Below are positions 8,402 to 17,586 of a stretch of 44,181 bases of DNA, one piece after another. Every line of letters begins with the position of its first letter. Position 1 is the stretch's first letter. Source of the stretch: Lachnospiraceae bacterium (GTDB lineage Bacteria; Bacillota; Clostridia; Lachnospirales; Lachnospiraceae); contig JAUNTC010000005.1 of NCBI GenBank assembly GCA_030538915.1, forward strand, positions 1,110 to 45,290. The letters are read 5' to 3'. The translations under genes and the position numbers were made by a program. Under the pieces are notes generated by a model. It was not told the DNA's origin. It worked only from the letters and a program-made list of their open reading frames with translations, and made no database searches.

Positions 8402-9490
8402 TTAATATTCCAGTGACTCCATATATTTCATATATTTAACTACCATAAGCGCAATTTTGAACGTAATGGCATCTTCAAATACACGAAGATCAAGTCCCGT
8501 ACTTTTCTGAAGCTTGTCCAAACGGTAAACTAACGTATTACGGTGAATATAGAGCTGTCTTGAAGTCTCTGACACATTGAGATTATTCTCAAAGAACTTA
8601 TTAATAGTAGTAAGCGTCTCCTCATCAAAGTCATCCGGTGATTTCCCCTCAAAAATCTCACGAATAAACATCTTACAGAGAGGGATCGGAAGCTGATAGA
8701 TCAATCTTCCAATACCGAGTGCGCTGTACGCAATAATATTCTTCTCACTGAAAAAAATCTTACCTACATCGAGTGCCAGCTTTGCTTCCTTATATGACTT
8801 GGAAACCTCTTTAATGTCACTGACAACGGTTCCATATGCAATGAGAATATCTTCTTCTCCGTCATTGCAAAGCAGGTTATAGAAATTCTGTGCAATCTTT
8901 TCAAGCTCTTCGTGTCCGTCATTTAACTCCAGTTCTTTAACGACTATAATATTCTTCTCGTCTACCGCTGTTACAAAATCCCTGGCTTTACCACCAAGAA
9001 GTGAGCGCACATTGTCAAGGGCACTGCTGTCCTTCTCATGTTTTGTCTCAATAATAAAGATAACACGTCTGACTTCCGTGTCAATATGCAATTTCTTAGC
9101 ACGGTTATAAATATCAACTAACAGCAGATTGTCTAACAGCAGGTTTTTAATGAAATTATCCTTGTCAAAGCGCTCCTTGTATGCGACAAGAAGATTCTGG
9201 ATCTGGAATACAGCGATCTTACCCACCATATATACATCCTCTCCTCCACCATTAGCAAGAAGAATGTACTCTAACTGATGCTCATCAAAGATTTTAAAAA
9301 ACTGATATCCCTGTACGACCTGACTGTCTGCCGGAGATTCGACAAAAGATAATACCTCTTCGTCATAGTTCTCCTGTTTTGAAAATGTACTTGCGAGGGC
9401 TTTACCATCTGTGTCCATAATACAAAAATCGATTCTGGTAATCCCTTTTAACCCTTCAATTGTATTTTGAAGTATTTTATTAGGTATCAT
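8402..9490 (-). CDS. CdaR/PucR-type transcriptional regulator
   Basis: A 362-residue protein with a sensory N-terminal half, a GGDEF-like middle region, and a PucR C-terminal helix-turn-helix. The HTH is recognisable as NLNVSETSRQLYIHRNTLVYRLDKLQ followed by GLDLRVFEDAITFKIAL. Family members sense small molecules and activate neighbouring catabolic genes; the ligand here is unknown. It is followed closely by ftsE, an uncommon partner. AGGAG lies 7 nt before the ATG. The 113 bp upstream hold the TagA gene terminator and no strong promoter that I can name. Confidence 0.8.
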   Translation of the reverse strand: MIPNKILQNTIEGLKGITRIDFCIMDTDGKALASTFSKQENYDEEVLSFVESPADSQVVQGYQFFKIFDEHQLEYILLANGGGEDVYMVGKIAVFQIQNLLVAYKERFDKDNFIKNLLLDNLLLVDIYNRAKKLHIDTEVRRVIFIIETKHEKDSSALDNVRSLLGGKARDFVTAVDEKNIIVVKELELNDGHEELEKIAQNFYNLLCNDGEEDILIAYGTVVSDIKEVSKSYKEAKLALDVGKIFFSEKNIIAYSALGIGRLIYQLPIPLCKMFIREIFEGKSPDDFDEETLTTINKFFENNLNVSETSRQLYIHRNTLVYRLDKLQKSTGLDLRVFEDAITFKIALMVVKYMKYMESLEY

Positions 9491-9592
9491 AGATTATCTC
9501 CTCCACTCATTTCAATATGCATTTTACACAACAAAGCCATCAAATATTAAGTCATTTTGCATATTACTAGACCTATCTTAATACATATCAAC

Positions 9593-9634
9593 AAAAAAAT
9601 AAAGAGGAAATCAATTTTTTTTGTTGATTTCCTC
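9593..9634 (-). terminator. Rho-independent terminator after the TagA-like gene
   Basis: An 11-bp perfect stem (9604-9614 with 9624-9634) on the minus strand is followed by a T-rich run including seven Ts (9593-9599). It ends transcription of the glycosyltransferase gene. Confidence 0.85.
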
Positions 9635-9641
9635 ACTTTTC

Positions 9642-10352
9642 TTATATCTCTTCTCTCTGTTGCGGTTCTGCTGCCTCAGAAAGCATCGCTTTTTGTTTTT
9701 CCATCTCTTTCTTAAATATCCTTCGAGTAAAGAAACGAGAAAATGTTCCTTTATCAAAGCTCTGTTTCATCCACGGAAGCGTAGTCTTTCCCACTCCGAG
9801 CAGTACTCTCGTATTCATAAGCGCTCTGTTCTTCGCCGCGAAATCTTCCTGAAGCGGTGAACCAAGCACCGAAAGTACGCAATCGGTCTCCGCTCCGTTG
9901 ATCTCATTCACAAGCATATCATCTGCTCTGTCCGTCGCCGAAACCTTTGCCATCCCTACGATCTGAATGCCCTTATAATAATGCTCCAGATAGTGAAACA
10001 GTGCCTCGCCCTCTTCTTCTGTCTCAACGAGAAGATAGACTCTTTTATGATTTTTATGAAGGAAACGTAAAAACATCTTTACAAAAAGACGATCTTCCGT
10101 CTCCTTAATGCAGCGCTTTTCTTCAACATCAGCAGCCTCCAGTATCATCTTTTCCCCGGCGAGCACCAGATCAAAGCTTTTTAACTGCTCCTTTGTCTCT
10201 GTCTCAAGATCTACATCCATAACTGCGTCTACACTCAAAATTTCCACAATGCTGACCGGATCTGTCTCCATAAATGCAACGGCCTCTTTCATTGCTTCTT
10301 TTCCAGTATAATTGTCTATATATATTCCTAAAACATTGATTTTGCTGTCCAT
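9642..10352 (-). CDS. Divergent WecG/TagA/CpsF-family glycosyltransferase
   Basis: The protein of about 236 residues resembles the WecG/TagA/CpsF family, which transfers N-acetylmannosamine or related sugars in wall-polymer synthesis. The supporting pattern is weak but ordered: INVLGIYIDNYT near the N-terminus, VLAGEKM in the middle, then VLGSPLQEDFAAKN and RVLLGVGKTT, corresponding to the family's P-x-QE and GVGG-x-FD regions. The final FD motif is replaced by TTLPW, so activity is uncertain. I start at 10352 (MDSKINVL, AGGTG upstream). The frame is open 27 codons further, but a strong promoter sits in that stretch. It is monocistronic. Confidence 0.55.
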   Translation of the reverse strand: MDSKINVLGIYIDNYTGKEAMKEAVAFMETDPVSIVEILSVDAVMDVDLETETKEQLKSFDLVLAGEKMILEAADVEEKRCIKETEDRLFVKMFLRFLHKNHKRVYLLVETEEEGEALFHYLEHYYKGIQIVGMAKVSATDRADDMLVNEINGAETDCVLSVLGSPLQEDFAAKNRALMNTRVLLGVGKTTLPWMKQSFDKGTFSRFFTRRIFKKEMEKQKAMLSEAAEPQQREEI

Positions 10353-10404
10353 TCTTTCTGCACCTGCTATATCGAATAAATTTATCATATTATTAAGCTT
10401 TTCG

Positions 10405-10433
10405 ATTATAGCAAATGGACTTTCCCTTTTCAA
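10405..10433 (-). promoter_or_regulatory. Strong sigma-A promoter of the TagA-like gene
   Basis: On minus, TTGAAA (10428-10433), 17-bp spacer, TATAAT (10405-10410), with an extended -10 TGC immediately before. It lies inside the apparent 5' extension of the reading frame and so decides the start at 10352. Confidence 0.82.
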
Positions 10434-10505
10434 GGCTTCCCGCTAAATGTTCATACTAGTTAACATTCGTAACATTTTTGTCACTTTTTGTTACTTTTCC
10501 TGTTA

Positions 10506-13500
10506 TTATGGTAAACGGATCTCCTGTTCCAGGGTAAAGGAGTATATGATTTTTTCTTTCACGCATTTCTTTGTTGCCTGCTCCAATGCTTTCGCATAAT
10601 AATCAAGCTGGCCGTGATATCTGTCTATAAGCTCCTGCCCGTTCTTCACCCGGTCTGTCTTATAATCCAGCACGACAAGTCCATCCGGTTCTTCAAAATA
10701 CACATCAATGATTCCCTGCACAAGTATAAGCTCGCCCTCTTCCTCATCGTCCCAGATTTTCTCTGCCGGAACGCCAAGCACAAATGGCTGCTCTTTCCAC
10801 AGACGCCCAGCTCTTGCACATGCCTGCATTCTTTTTCCGCTTTCCGTCTGCAAAAATGCAAGAAAATCAGAAGCTGCTATCGCATCTGCCATCTCCTGCG
10901 TCATTTTCTCTTCTTTGACAAATTGCTCCAGGCAGCATTTTAACGATTCTTCTTCATATTCCGTTGTAAAATCAAGAAGCTCCAATGCTCTATGGTAGGC
11001 TGTTCCTCTTGAAGCTCCCGTAAGAAGCGTCTCTTCTTTCATAAAAGAAGGCAGAATCTCTTTCGTTTCTTCTGATTCAAATAACTGTTCGCCGTCCTGT
11101 TCTTCTCCGGATTCCTGTAAATAGATTCGTTTCTTCAGCTCAGAAACTGAAAACTTCATCTTTCTCATCCGGCTGTTTTTGTATGGATATTCGTATGCGA
11201 ACTGCACATTCAGATTCTCATGCAGCTGCTCGTCATATATTTTCTCTGTGTCCCATGCTTCCAGCACACTTCGGTCAATGAGTCCTTTCCGTTCTTCTTT
11301 CACCTGATTTTCAACAATATCCGAAACGTTGAGAAGGTTTATGTGTAATGGAATGGATGTGTCCGCGCGCAATATCGCCGGAAGGACAAAATCCCAACAC
11401 GTCGTTGCCTTACTAAGCTGCAGAAAATCTAAAGCTCCATTGCCACCTTTTCCTGCCGCATCGTATTCTGCCTTTCTTTTTTCAAGGTTCGCTATTGTAC
11501 CGGTAATAATAAGTTTCTCTTTTGCTCTTGTATAGGCAACATAGAGCACTCGCAGTTCTTCTCCAAGTGTCTCCAGCCGTTCTTCCCGCTGGATTGCCTT
11601 TTTCAGAAGGCCCGGCCTTCTTGTGCGCTGCTTTAGATCGATCGCATCCAGTCCGATCCCAAACTTTGCATTCAGCACTACCCGGCTGCTTACATCCTGC
11701 ATGTTAAATCGTTTCCCCATACCTGCGACAAATACAACCGGAAACTCCAGTCCCTTACTTTTGTGGATTGTCATAAGACGGACGGTGTTAGCCTGTTCCT
11801 CTTCTACGTTCGCCTCTCCATAATCCACCTCATATTTTTGCAGCTGCTCCATATAACGCACAAAGTGAAACAGTCCTTTGTAGCTCGTGCTTTCAAATGT
11901 TCTTGCCTTTTCGATCAGCATATCGATGTTCGCTTTTCTCTGGATTCCGCCTGGCATGGCAGACATGTACATTTCATATCCCGTATCATCCAGCACACGC
12001 TGTAAAAGCTCATGCATCGGCGTATACGGAACAATCTTCCGAATATTTTCCATAACCGTCAGACATTTTTCCAGTTTTACTTTAATTACTTCCTGGGCGC
12101 CTTCCACACGATATTTCTGTACCGCCATATAAAATGGTTCTTCCGGATATGCACTGCGGATCGCCGCCAGGTCATTGGCACTAAAACCGCCAATACAGGA
12201 CGTCAGAACCGCCGTCAGTGGGATGTCACACCTTGCATTGTCAAGAATCCGTAAATAATCTAACAGCACACTGATCTCCTGCGTTTTAAAATATCCTTCC
12301 TTCGTCCCTGCAAATGCCGGAATTCCTTCCCGTCCCAGCACTTCAGAGAATACATCCCAGAATCCTTTTGCACTTCTCGTCAGGATCACAATGTCGCGAT
12401 ACTCGATCGGCCTGAGTTTTCCACTTTCTTTATCTGTAACCGGAAACTTTTCCTCTATCATTCTGCGGATTTCCCCGGCAATCGCATATCCTTCTATTTC
12501 CCGTTCATTGACGCCTTTTACTTTATTATCAGCATCGTCTCTGACATCCGTATCAATAAGCAACACTTCCGTGTCATTTTTTCCAGTCTCTTCATAAGAA
12601 GCACCTACATACAACGCAGCATCTTTATCATAAGTAATGCCGCCTAGGTCTTTTCTCATGATCTGTTCAAAAATGAAATTGGCGCTTTCGAGCACCTCCC
12701 TGCGGCTTCGAAAGTTTTTATGGAGATCGATCCTCTGCGTCTTGCTGTCCGTCTTATCATACGTATTATATTTACCCATAAACAGTTCCGGTCGCGACAA
12801 TCGGAATCTGTAGATGCTCTGTTTGACATCTCCAACCATGAAAATATTGTAATTTCCTTCGCATACTGTAGAAATGCTTGTCAACAATGTCTCCTGGATC
12901 AGGTTACTGTCCTGATACTCATCGATCATAATCTCTGCAAACTGCTTTTGATATTCTTTGGCAATAGCCGAAGGGACGAATTCTCCGTCTTTTTCCTCCG
13001 TAAGTATACGCAGCGCATACTGCTCCATATCGGAGAAATCGATCATATTTTTACCACGCTTCTTTTCCTCAAATCGTTCTGCAAATCTGCACACAAGGCG
13101 TGCAAGTTCTTCGATCATCGGCGCACTGGCATTTAGATCATCTACCATCTGATGAAGCGGTGCGTAGAAGAACATCTCATTCAATTCTTTCATCGCATCC
13201 TTCATGGTATCTCGCAAATATTTTACCTGCTCTTTTTTTGCATCAGATACAGTATCGTCTCGTTTTGACGACAGCCTCGTCCACTTGTATTCATTTTCAA
13301 AAGCTGCTGCAAGCTCCAAAAATGTCTCCTTCGATGCAAGCTCTTCTATATACATGCGATCATTTTCAAGTGCAGTCTCATACATATAAGGGCCATCCGC
13401 CTCCCGGCAGACTTCCAGCGCCTGATCAATCTTTTCAACAGCATCCTGCAAATACATTTTCACCTGGTCTTTTATTCTTATGACATATTCTTTTTCTTCC

Positions 13501-14120
13501 AAATCCTCAAAATCTTCCACTTTATATGCATTTACACAATCTTTGATCCATCGTTCTGCATCCGGATAACTTCTGGAATACTCAAAAATCTTCAAGATCA
13601 GCTCTTCTATTTTCTTATCATTTTTTCCGTCCCCATAAGCGGTTGTAAAATCAAGAAACTGCTGTCGTCCTTCTTCATATTCTTCTTCGAGCATATCTTC
13701 GAGCACATCGTGACGAAGAAGCTTTAATTCTCCTTCTTCTCCGATTCGGAATCCGGGATCCAGACCGATCGCATAAAAGTGATCCTTGATCACCGACAGA
13801 CAGAAGCTGTGGATCGTTGTAATGCGAGCATTATGGATCAATGTCGCCTGCTGCATCAGATGTTCATTGTCTGGTTCTTCCTCTAATTTTTTCTCGATTG
13901 CCGCACGGATACGGTCTTTCATCTCCGCTGCAGCTGCCTCTGTAAATGTAACAACAAGGAGTCTGTCTACATCGATCGGATTTTCATCCTTCGTAAGCAT
14001 CGTTATAATGCGCTCTACTAAAACCGCAGTCTTTCCGGACCCTGCTGCCGCTGACACAAGAATATTGCGGTTGCGCAATTCGATGACTTTCTGTTGTTCT
14101 GGTGTCCATGCCACGCCCAT
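10506..14120 (-). CDS. addA: AddA, helicase-nuclease subunit of AddAB
   Basis: About 1204 residues, usual for AddA. The N-terminal UvrD-type helicase has Walker A SAAAGSGKTAVLVERI, the DEYQDSN box, GDVKQSIYRFR and the later motif VRLMTIHKSKGLEFPVV. The C-terminal RecB-type nuclease has GTAYHRALELLDF and the catalytic LVVLDYKTDRV. With AddB it processes double-strand ends to 3' tails for RecA, the Gram-positive counterpart of RecBCD. The start at 14120 has AAGGAGGAGC before the ATG; its A is also the last base of the addB stop (TAATG overlap), indicating coupling. Confidence 0.96.
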   Translation of the reverse strand: MGVAWTPEQQKVIELRNRNILVSAAAGSGKTAVLVERIITMLTKDENPIDVDRLLVVTFTEAAAAEMKDRIRAAIEKKLEEEPDNEHLMQQATLIHNARITTIHSFCLSVIKDHFYAIGLDPGFRIGEEGELKLLRHDVLEDMLEEEYEEGRQQFLDFTTAYGDGKNDKKIEELILKIFEYSRSYPDAERWIKDCVNAYKVEDFEDLEEKEYVIRIKDQVKMYLQDAVEKIDQALEVCREADGPYMYETALENDRMYIEELASKETFLELAAAFENEYKWTRLSSKRDDTVSDAKKEQVKYLRDTMKDAMKELNEMFFYAPLHQMVDDLNASAPMIEELARLVCRFAERFEEKKRGKNMIDFSDMEQYALRILTEEKDGEFVPSAIAKEYQKQFAEIMIDEYQDSNLIQETLLTSISTVCEGNYNIFMVGDVKQSIYRFRLSRPELFMGKYNTYDKTDSKTQRIDLHKNFRSRREVLESANFIFEQIMRKDLGGITYDKDAALYVGASYEETGKNDTEVLLIDTDVRDDADNKVKGVNEREIEGYAIAGEIRRMIEEKFPVTDKESGKLRPIEYRDIVILTRSAKGFWDVFSEVLGREGIPAFAGTKEGYFKTQEISVLLDYLRILDNARCDIPLTAVLTSCIGGFSANDLAAIRSAYPEEPFYMAVQKYRVEGAQEVIKVKLEKCLTVMENIRKIVPYTPMHELLQRVLDDTGYEMYMSAMPGGIQRKANIDMLIEKARTFESTSYKGLFHFVRYMEQLQKYEVDYGEANVEEEQANTVRLMTIHKSKGLEFPVVFVAGMGKRFNMQDVSSRVVLNAKFGIGLDAIDLKQRTRRPGLLKKAIQREERLETLGEELRVLYVAYTRAKEKLIITGTIANLEKRKAEYDAAGKGGNGALDFLQLSKATTCWDFVLPAILRADTSIPLHINLLNVSDIVENQVKEERKGLIDRSVLEAWDTEKIYDEQLHENLNVQFAYEYPYKNSRMRKMKFSVSELKKRIYLQESGEEQDGEQLFESEETKEILPSFMKEETLLTGASRGTAYHRALELLDFTTEYEEESLKCCLEQFVKEEKMTQEMADAIAASDFLAFLQTESGKRMQACARAGRLWKEQPFVLGVPAEKIWDDEEEGELILVQGIIDVYFEEPDGLVVLDYKTDRVKNGQELIDRYHGQLDYYAKALEQATKKCVKEKIIYSFTLEQEIRLP

Positions 14121-17100
14121 TATTGCTCCTCCTTGCTCCGACATTTTGCTTTCATTTTCTGAAATGCTTCTTCTTTTGAAATCTTTGAAAGGTCTCTGTA
14201 ATGATATCCCGGAACTTTCAGGTCAAATCCACAGATGTGACGATATGCACAATAATCACATCCGGTTTCTGTCCCCTGTCGATATGGCACCGGCAACACA
14301 TTTCCCTCGATGATCTCCTGATGCGTCTCTTTCACTTTCTTCTGTGCATACTCCATCAGAAGCTCAAACTCTTCTTCGGATGCAACCTTCGATGTCTTTG
14401 AAAGACTTCCATTTTTGTTAAATTTAACCGGCACAGCCAAAGACTCGCCGTTTTTCCCATGTTCCAGATGCTCCAGTGTGTTTGCCTTCATATTAATAAG
14501 CCCATCTGGAAGAAGTGTCTTCAACAATTCCTTGTTTCTATGTTCTTCTTTCACTTCATCCGGCTCATTTGCGACTTTATCCATCACTTTTCCGTCAAGA
14601 AGCGGATCCTGGATGCGATAATAAAATACACCGGATGGAATGATTTCTTTGCCCGGATGTATTTTCTGTTCTCTTTCGGTTGCAGCCTTCATGTAAACCA
14701 TTAGCTGCAGCTGCAATCCATGATATAGGGAAACAACGTCAAAACTCTTACTTCCGGTCTTATAGTCAATGACTTTCACATAAACCTTATCTTCCTCTTC
14801 ACATGTATCAATGCGGTCGATCTTACCATTGGAAAATCGCACTTCGTATGCAGATGGGGCAAAATCTCCTCTCGAAAGCTGTTCGGTCAGTGTCCAGATC
14901 GTACGCTCCATCATTCGTTTGATACGCTCTACCATATAAGTGTTTCTTGCTGAACTATAAAGCACGGAATTTCCATAGTCTGTAATGGCTTCCTCCACCG
15001 CTTCATCAATATAGCGATTGCGCACCTCGTCCTGGAGCTCTGTCCATTTTTCCCTGTTCTTTTCAATTTTTTTCGAATAAAATTCCAGTGCTCGATGGCA
15101 GACATTTCCAAAGTCTACAGATTGGAACTCATATTCCGGACGTTCTTTCAATTTCAATCCGTAAGTCAGGAAATGTGCAAATGCGCAGACACTGAACCGT
15201 TCCATTCGAGATATACTGTCTTCAAAATTCTCTCCATACAGCTGTCTGGCCACCTGTTTTGTGAGCGCATCTGTCGGCATATGATAATAACCGGCTTCCA
15301 AAAGTGTCTCTACACTTTTCTTCCACTTCGGATGCTTTTTATACCATGTATACAGCTCACACCAAAGCGGATCTAATGTACCCGTATGCTCCTGCATCCT
15401 CTTGATCAAATACGCAAGTCCCAGTTTTTCTGTAAACTCTCTCTCTTTAAAGCTTTTTTCCTCTTCTTCTATAATCGCGAGCTTCGGATACAGCTTTTTA
15501 AGATCCTTCACAAGGTATGCCGGACGCATATTTTTACCGTCAGAAGATACCTTGCTATAGAAAATATCCAGTTTTTCCGATGGTTTGGTGAGATTCATAT
15601 AAAGGTAATATTTCTGTGTGTAAGCACGTTCCTTCCCACCTGGAGAAAGGGATAATTTTTCATTTTTAAATACTTCCCTGTCAAGCTCTGACAAAAGTCC
15701 GGTACGCATAAGATTACCCGGCAGGAACAAATCGTTCGCTCCGACAAAAAGCAAAGCGCGTATATCCTTCAGACGGGTTCGCTCCATATCACCGACTACA
15801 ACCTGATCGATGCTCTGTGGAATTACACCGACTCTTGCTTCCTCGAGTCCTGCATCCAACAGTTTGCAGTATTCACTTGTTGATACCGGTTCGTCGCCGA
15901 GAAGCTCTACAAATTTATCTGCCAGCTCGATCACGATCCGATAAATCTGCGCATATTCTTTTGCAAGCGCCAGCTGTCCATTTTCGAGGAAATATTTTTC
16001 CTGATCTGCGATACGCTCCTGCAGGTTTTCACGCACCATAAATTCATACAGTGCCATTGTAATATCTTTCACTGTTTTCCTGCGCTGTCTTAAAACGAAT
16101 ATAAAATCATCCACTTTTTCGACAAAACGGGTACGATAATGATTCAGACGCTCTAAATCTTCTTCTTTCGTATCTTTCAATCTGCGGATCCATTTTTCCT
16201 GCCAGCGCTTGTATCCTTTGATTCCCATTCCGATCACATAGTTTTCCATCTCATCGACTTCATCGTGTGTAAATCCGGCAAGATCGGTACGCAGAAAACG
16301 AAAGACACTCTCATAAGTAAAATTTGCTTCTGCCATGCCAAGAAGGCTGCGCAGATATTCAACAAAGGAATTCAGCAAAATGCTCCGTTTATGATCCATA
16401 AAAATCGGAATATCATATGTCTCAAATGCTCTTTTCAATGCATCTGCATAGGTCTCCATATCACTGACGATCACTGCGATCTCGCGGCAGCGGTATCCTT
16501 CTTCTCGCATAAGCGCGCGTACCTTCTGCGCTGCGGCGAGTGCTTCTTCTGTCGGATTTTTCGCCTCGTGAATATGCACTGCATCCTGCTCCTGTTCATA
16601 AGTTTTCCGACGATAACGGAAAAGATTTCCTTCCAGAAATGCAAGCGCCGGATTGTGTTTGAATCGATACGGAACAGGATCAAAAAGCTCCATCGGCTCT
16701 TCGATCTCTATCCGATTTTCCTTTGCAAGCTCCAGCACGGACGTCACCATCTGTTTACTCAGTCCGAACAGCTGATACGGATGATCATAGCGGTATGGAT
16801 CTTCCATTGGATCGATCGTTGCAGTAATAACTACTCTTTTGCAGTGCTTCATCAGTTCTCCTAAAAGCCGGTTCTGTACCGGTGTAAAACCGGTGAAACC
16901 GTCTAACACGATCGTACTGTTTTTTAAAATCTCAGATTTGCAAACGACACGGTTTAAAACGTCCAGAAGCTCTTCTTTTGAAATATAGCGTTCTTTCAAA
17001 AATTGCTGGAATCCGGTGTAGAGTGTTTTCATGTCCATAAGCTTATAATAAAGCTTTGACTCTTCTCCTACATTCTCCATGACCCGATCTAGTTCTTCTT

Positions 17101-17506
17101 CCCCGATGTCGTACTGCGCAAATTCCGAAAGCACCGATTTCACTTCGCTGATATAGCCTAATTTGCGAATATTTCCTTTCAACATCTTCAGTTCATCTTC
17201 GCAGTTTCCGGCGATTTTTCGCAAAATAAGATTCTTCCCCTCGTCGTCCAATACCGGCAACATACCAGCCCCAGTTTCCTCGAAAATACGATAAGAAAGA
17301 CGCACAAAGCTTAAGACGTCTATATTCATAATGGCATGTCCATCATGCATCGTCACAATGTCTTTCTGTGTCTGCATCGTAAACTGTTCCGGCACAAGTA
17401 CAATAAAATTTTCTTCCGGATGCTCTTTCGACAAGTGGATCACATTTTTATATAATTGATAAGTTTTTCCTGACCCTGATGGTCCTAATATAAATTTTAA
17501 AGGCAT
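14120..17506 (-). CDS. addB: AddB, nuclease subunit of AddAB
   Basis: 1128 residues with a Walker A at the N-terminus (ILGPSGSGKTYQLY), a degenerate helicase body, and a C-terminal nuclease with VIDYKTGSKSFD. The iron-sulfur cysteines are in place: one in SVCAFAHFL and three in TGCDYCAYRHICGFD. Both AddA and AddB therefore keep a nuclease centre. It is the first gene of the pair. The ribosome-binding site is GGAGG 9 nt before ATG, but both site and start codon fall within a perfect hairpin (17500-17526), which may limit translation. Confidence 0.95.
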   Translation of the reverse strand: MPLKFILGPSGSGKTYQLYKNVIHLSKEHPEENFIVLVPEQFTMQTQKDIVTMHDGHAIMNIDVLSFVRLSYRIFEETGAGMLPVLDDEGKNLILRKIAGNCEDELKMLKGNIRKLGYISEVKSVLSEFAQYDIGEEELDRVMENVGEESKLYYKLMDMKTLYTGFQQFLKERYISKEELLDVLNRVVCKSEILKNSTIVLDGFTGFTPVQNRLLGELMKHCKRVVITATIDPMEDPYRYDHPYQLFGLSKQMVTSVLELAKENRIEIEEPMELFDPVPYRFKHNPALAFLEGNLFRYRRKTYEQEQDAVHIHEAKNPTEEALAAAQKVRALMREEGYRCREIAVIVSDMETYADALKRAFETYDIPIFMDHKRSILLNSFVEYLRSLLGMAEANFTYESVFRFLRTDLAGFTHDEVDEMENYVIGMGIKGYKRWQEKWIRRLKDTKEEDLERLNHYRTRFVEKVDDFIFVLRQRRKTVKDITMALYEFMVRENLQERIADQEKYFLENGQLALAKEYAQIYRIVIELADKFVELLGDEPVSTSEYCKLLDAGLEEARVGVIPQSIDQVVVGDMERTRLKDIRALLFVGANDLFLPGNLMRTGLLSELDREVFKNEKLSLSPGGKERAYTQKYYLYMNLTKPSEKLDIFYSKVSSDGKNMRPAYLVKDLKKLYPKLAIIEEEEKSFKEREFTEKLGLAYLIKRMQEHTGTLDPLWCELYTWYKKHPKWKKSVETLLEAGYYHMPTDALTKQVARQLYGENFEDSISRMERFSVCAFAHFLTYGLKLKERPEYEFQSVDFGNVCHRALEFYSKKIEKNREKWTELQDEVRNRYIDEAVEEAITDYGNSVLYSSARNTYMVERIKRMMERTIWTLTEQLSRGDFAPSAYEVRFSNGKIDRIDTCEEEDKVYVKVIDYKTGSKSFDVVSLYHGLQLQLMVYMKAATEREQKIHPGKEIIPSGVFYYRIQDPLLDGKVMDKVANEPDEVKEEHRNKELLKTLLPDGLINMKANTLEHLEHGKNGESLAVPVKFNKNGSLSKTSKVASEEEFELLMEYAQKKVKETHQEIIEGNVLPVPYRQGTETGCDYCAYRHICGFDLKVPGYHYRDLSKISKEEAFQKMKAKCRSKEEQ

Positions 17507-17526
17507 AGGTTTTCCTCCTATGCCTT
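17500..17526 (-). promoter_or_regulatory. Hairpin occluding the addB ribosome-binding site and start codon
   Basis: A perfect 10-bp stem (17500-17509 with 17517-17526) and 7-nt loop surrounds the addB start. The ATG lies in the 3' arm; the Shine-Dalgarno sequence straddles the 5' arm and loop. Directly upstream, TATACT (minus, 17527-17532) could be a -10, though its -35 is poor. A transcript from there would lack part of the 5' arm, whereas read-through from dapF would carry the whole hairpin. Confidence 0.5.
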
Positions 17527-17586
17527 AGTATATCTTATTGAATGAGACAAATCCACCCCATACTTTTTTCTGTTCTTGTATTCCTT

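Noticed and set aside
10353..10433. N-terminal extension of the TagA-like protein
   Set aside because: It contains a strong promoter (TTGAAA-N17-TATAAT) and lacks a ribosome-binding site; the start at 10352 has one.
10440..10505. Terminator or operator between addA and the TagA-like gene
   Set aside because: Short AT-rich inverted repeats (AATGTT/AACATT, GTAAC/GTTAC) without a T-run; not strong enough to call.
16265..16864. Plus-strand frame of 199 residues opposite addB
   Set aside because: Antisense to a clear addB; composition is that of a complementary-strand frame and no start signal is visible.
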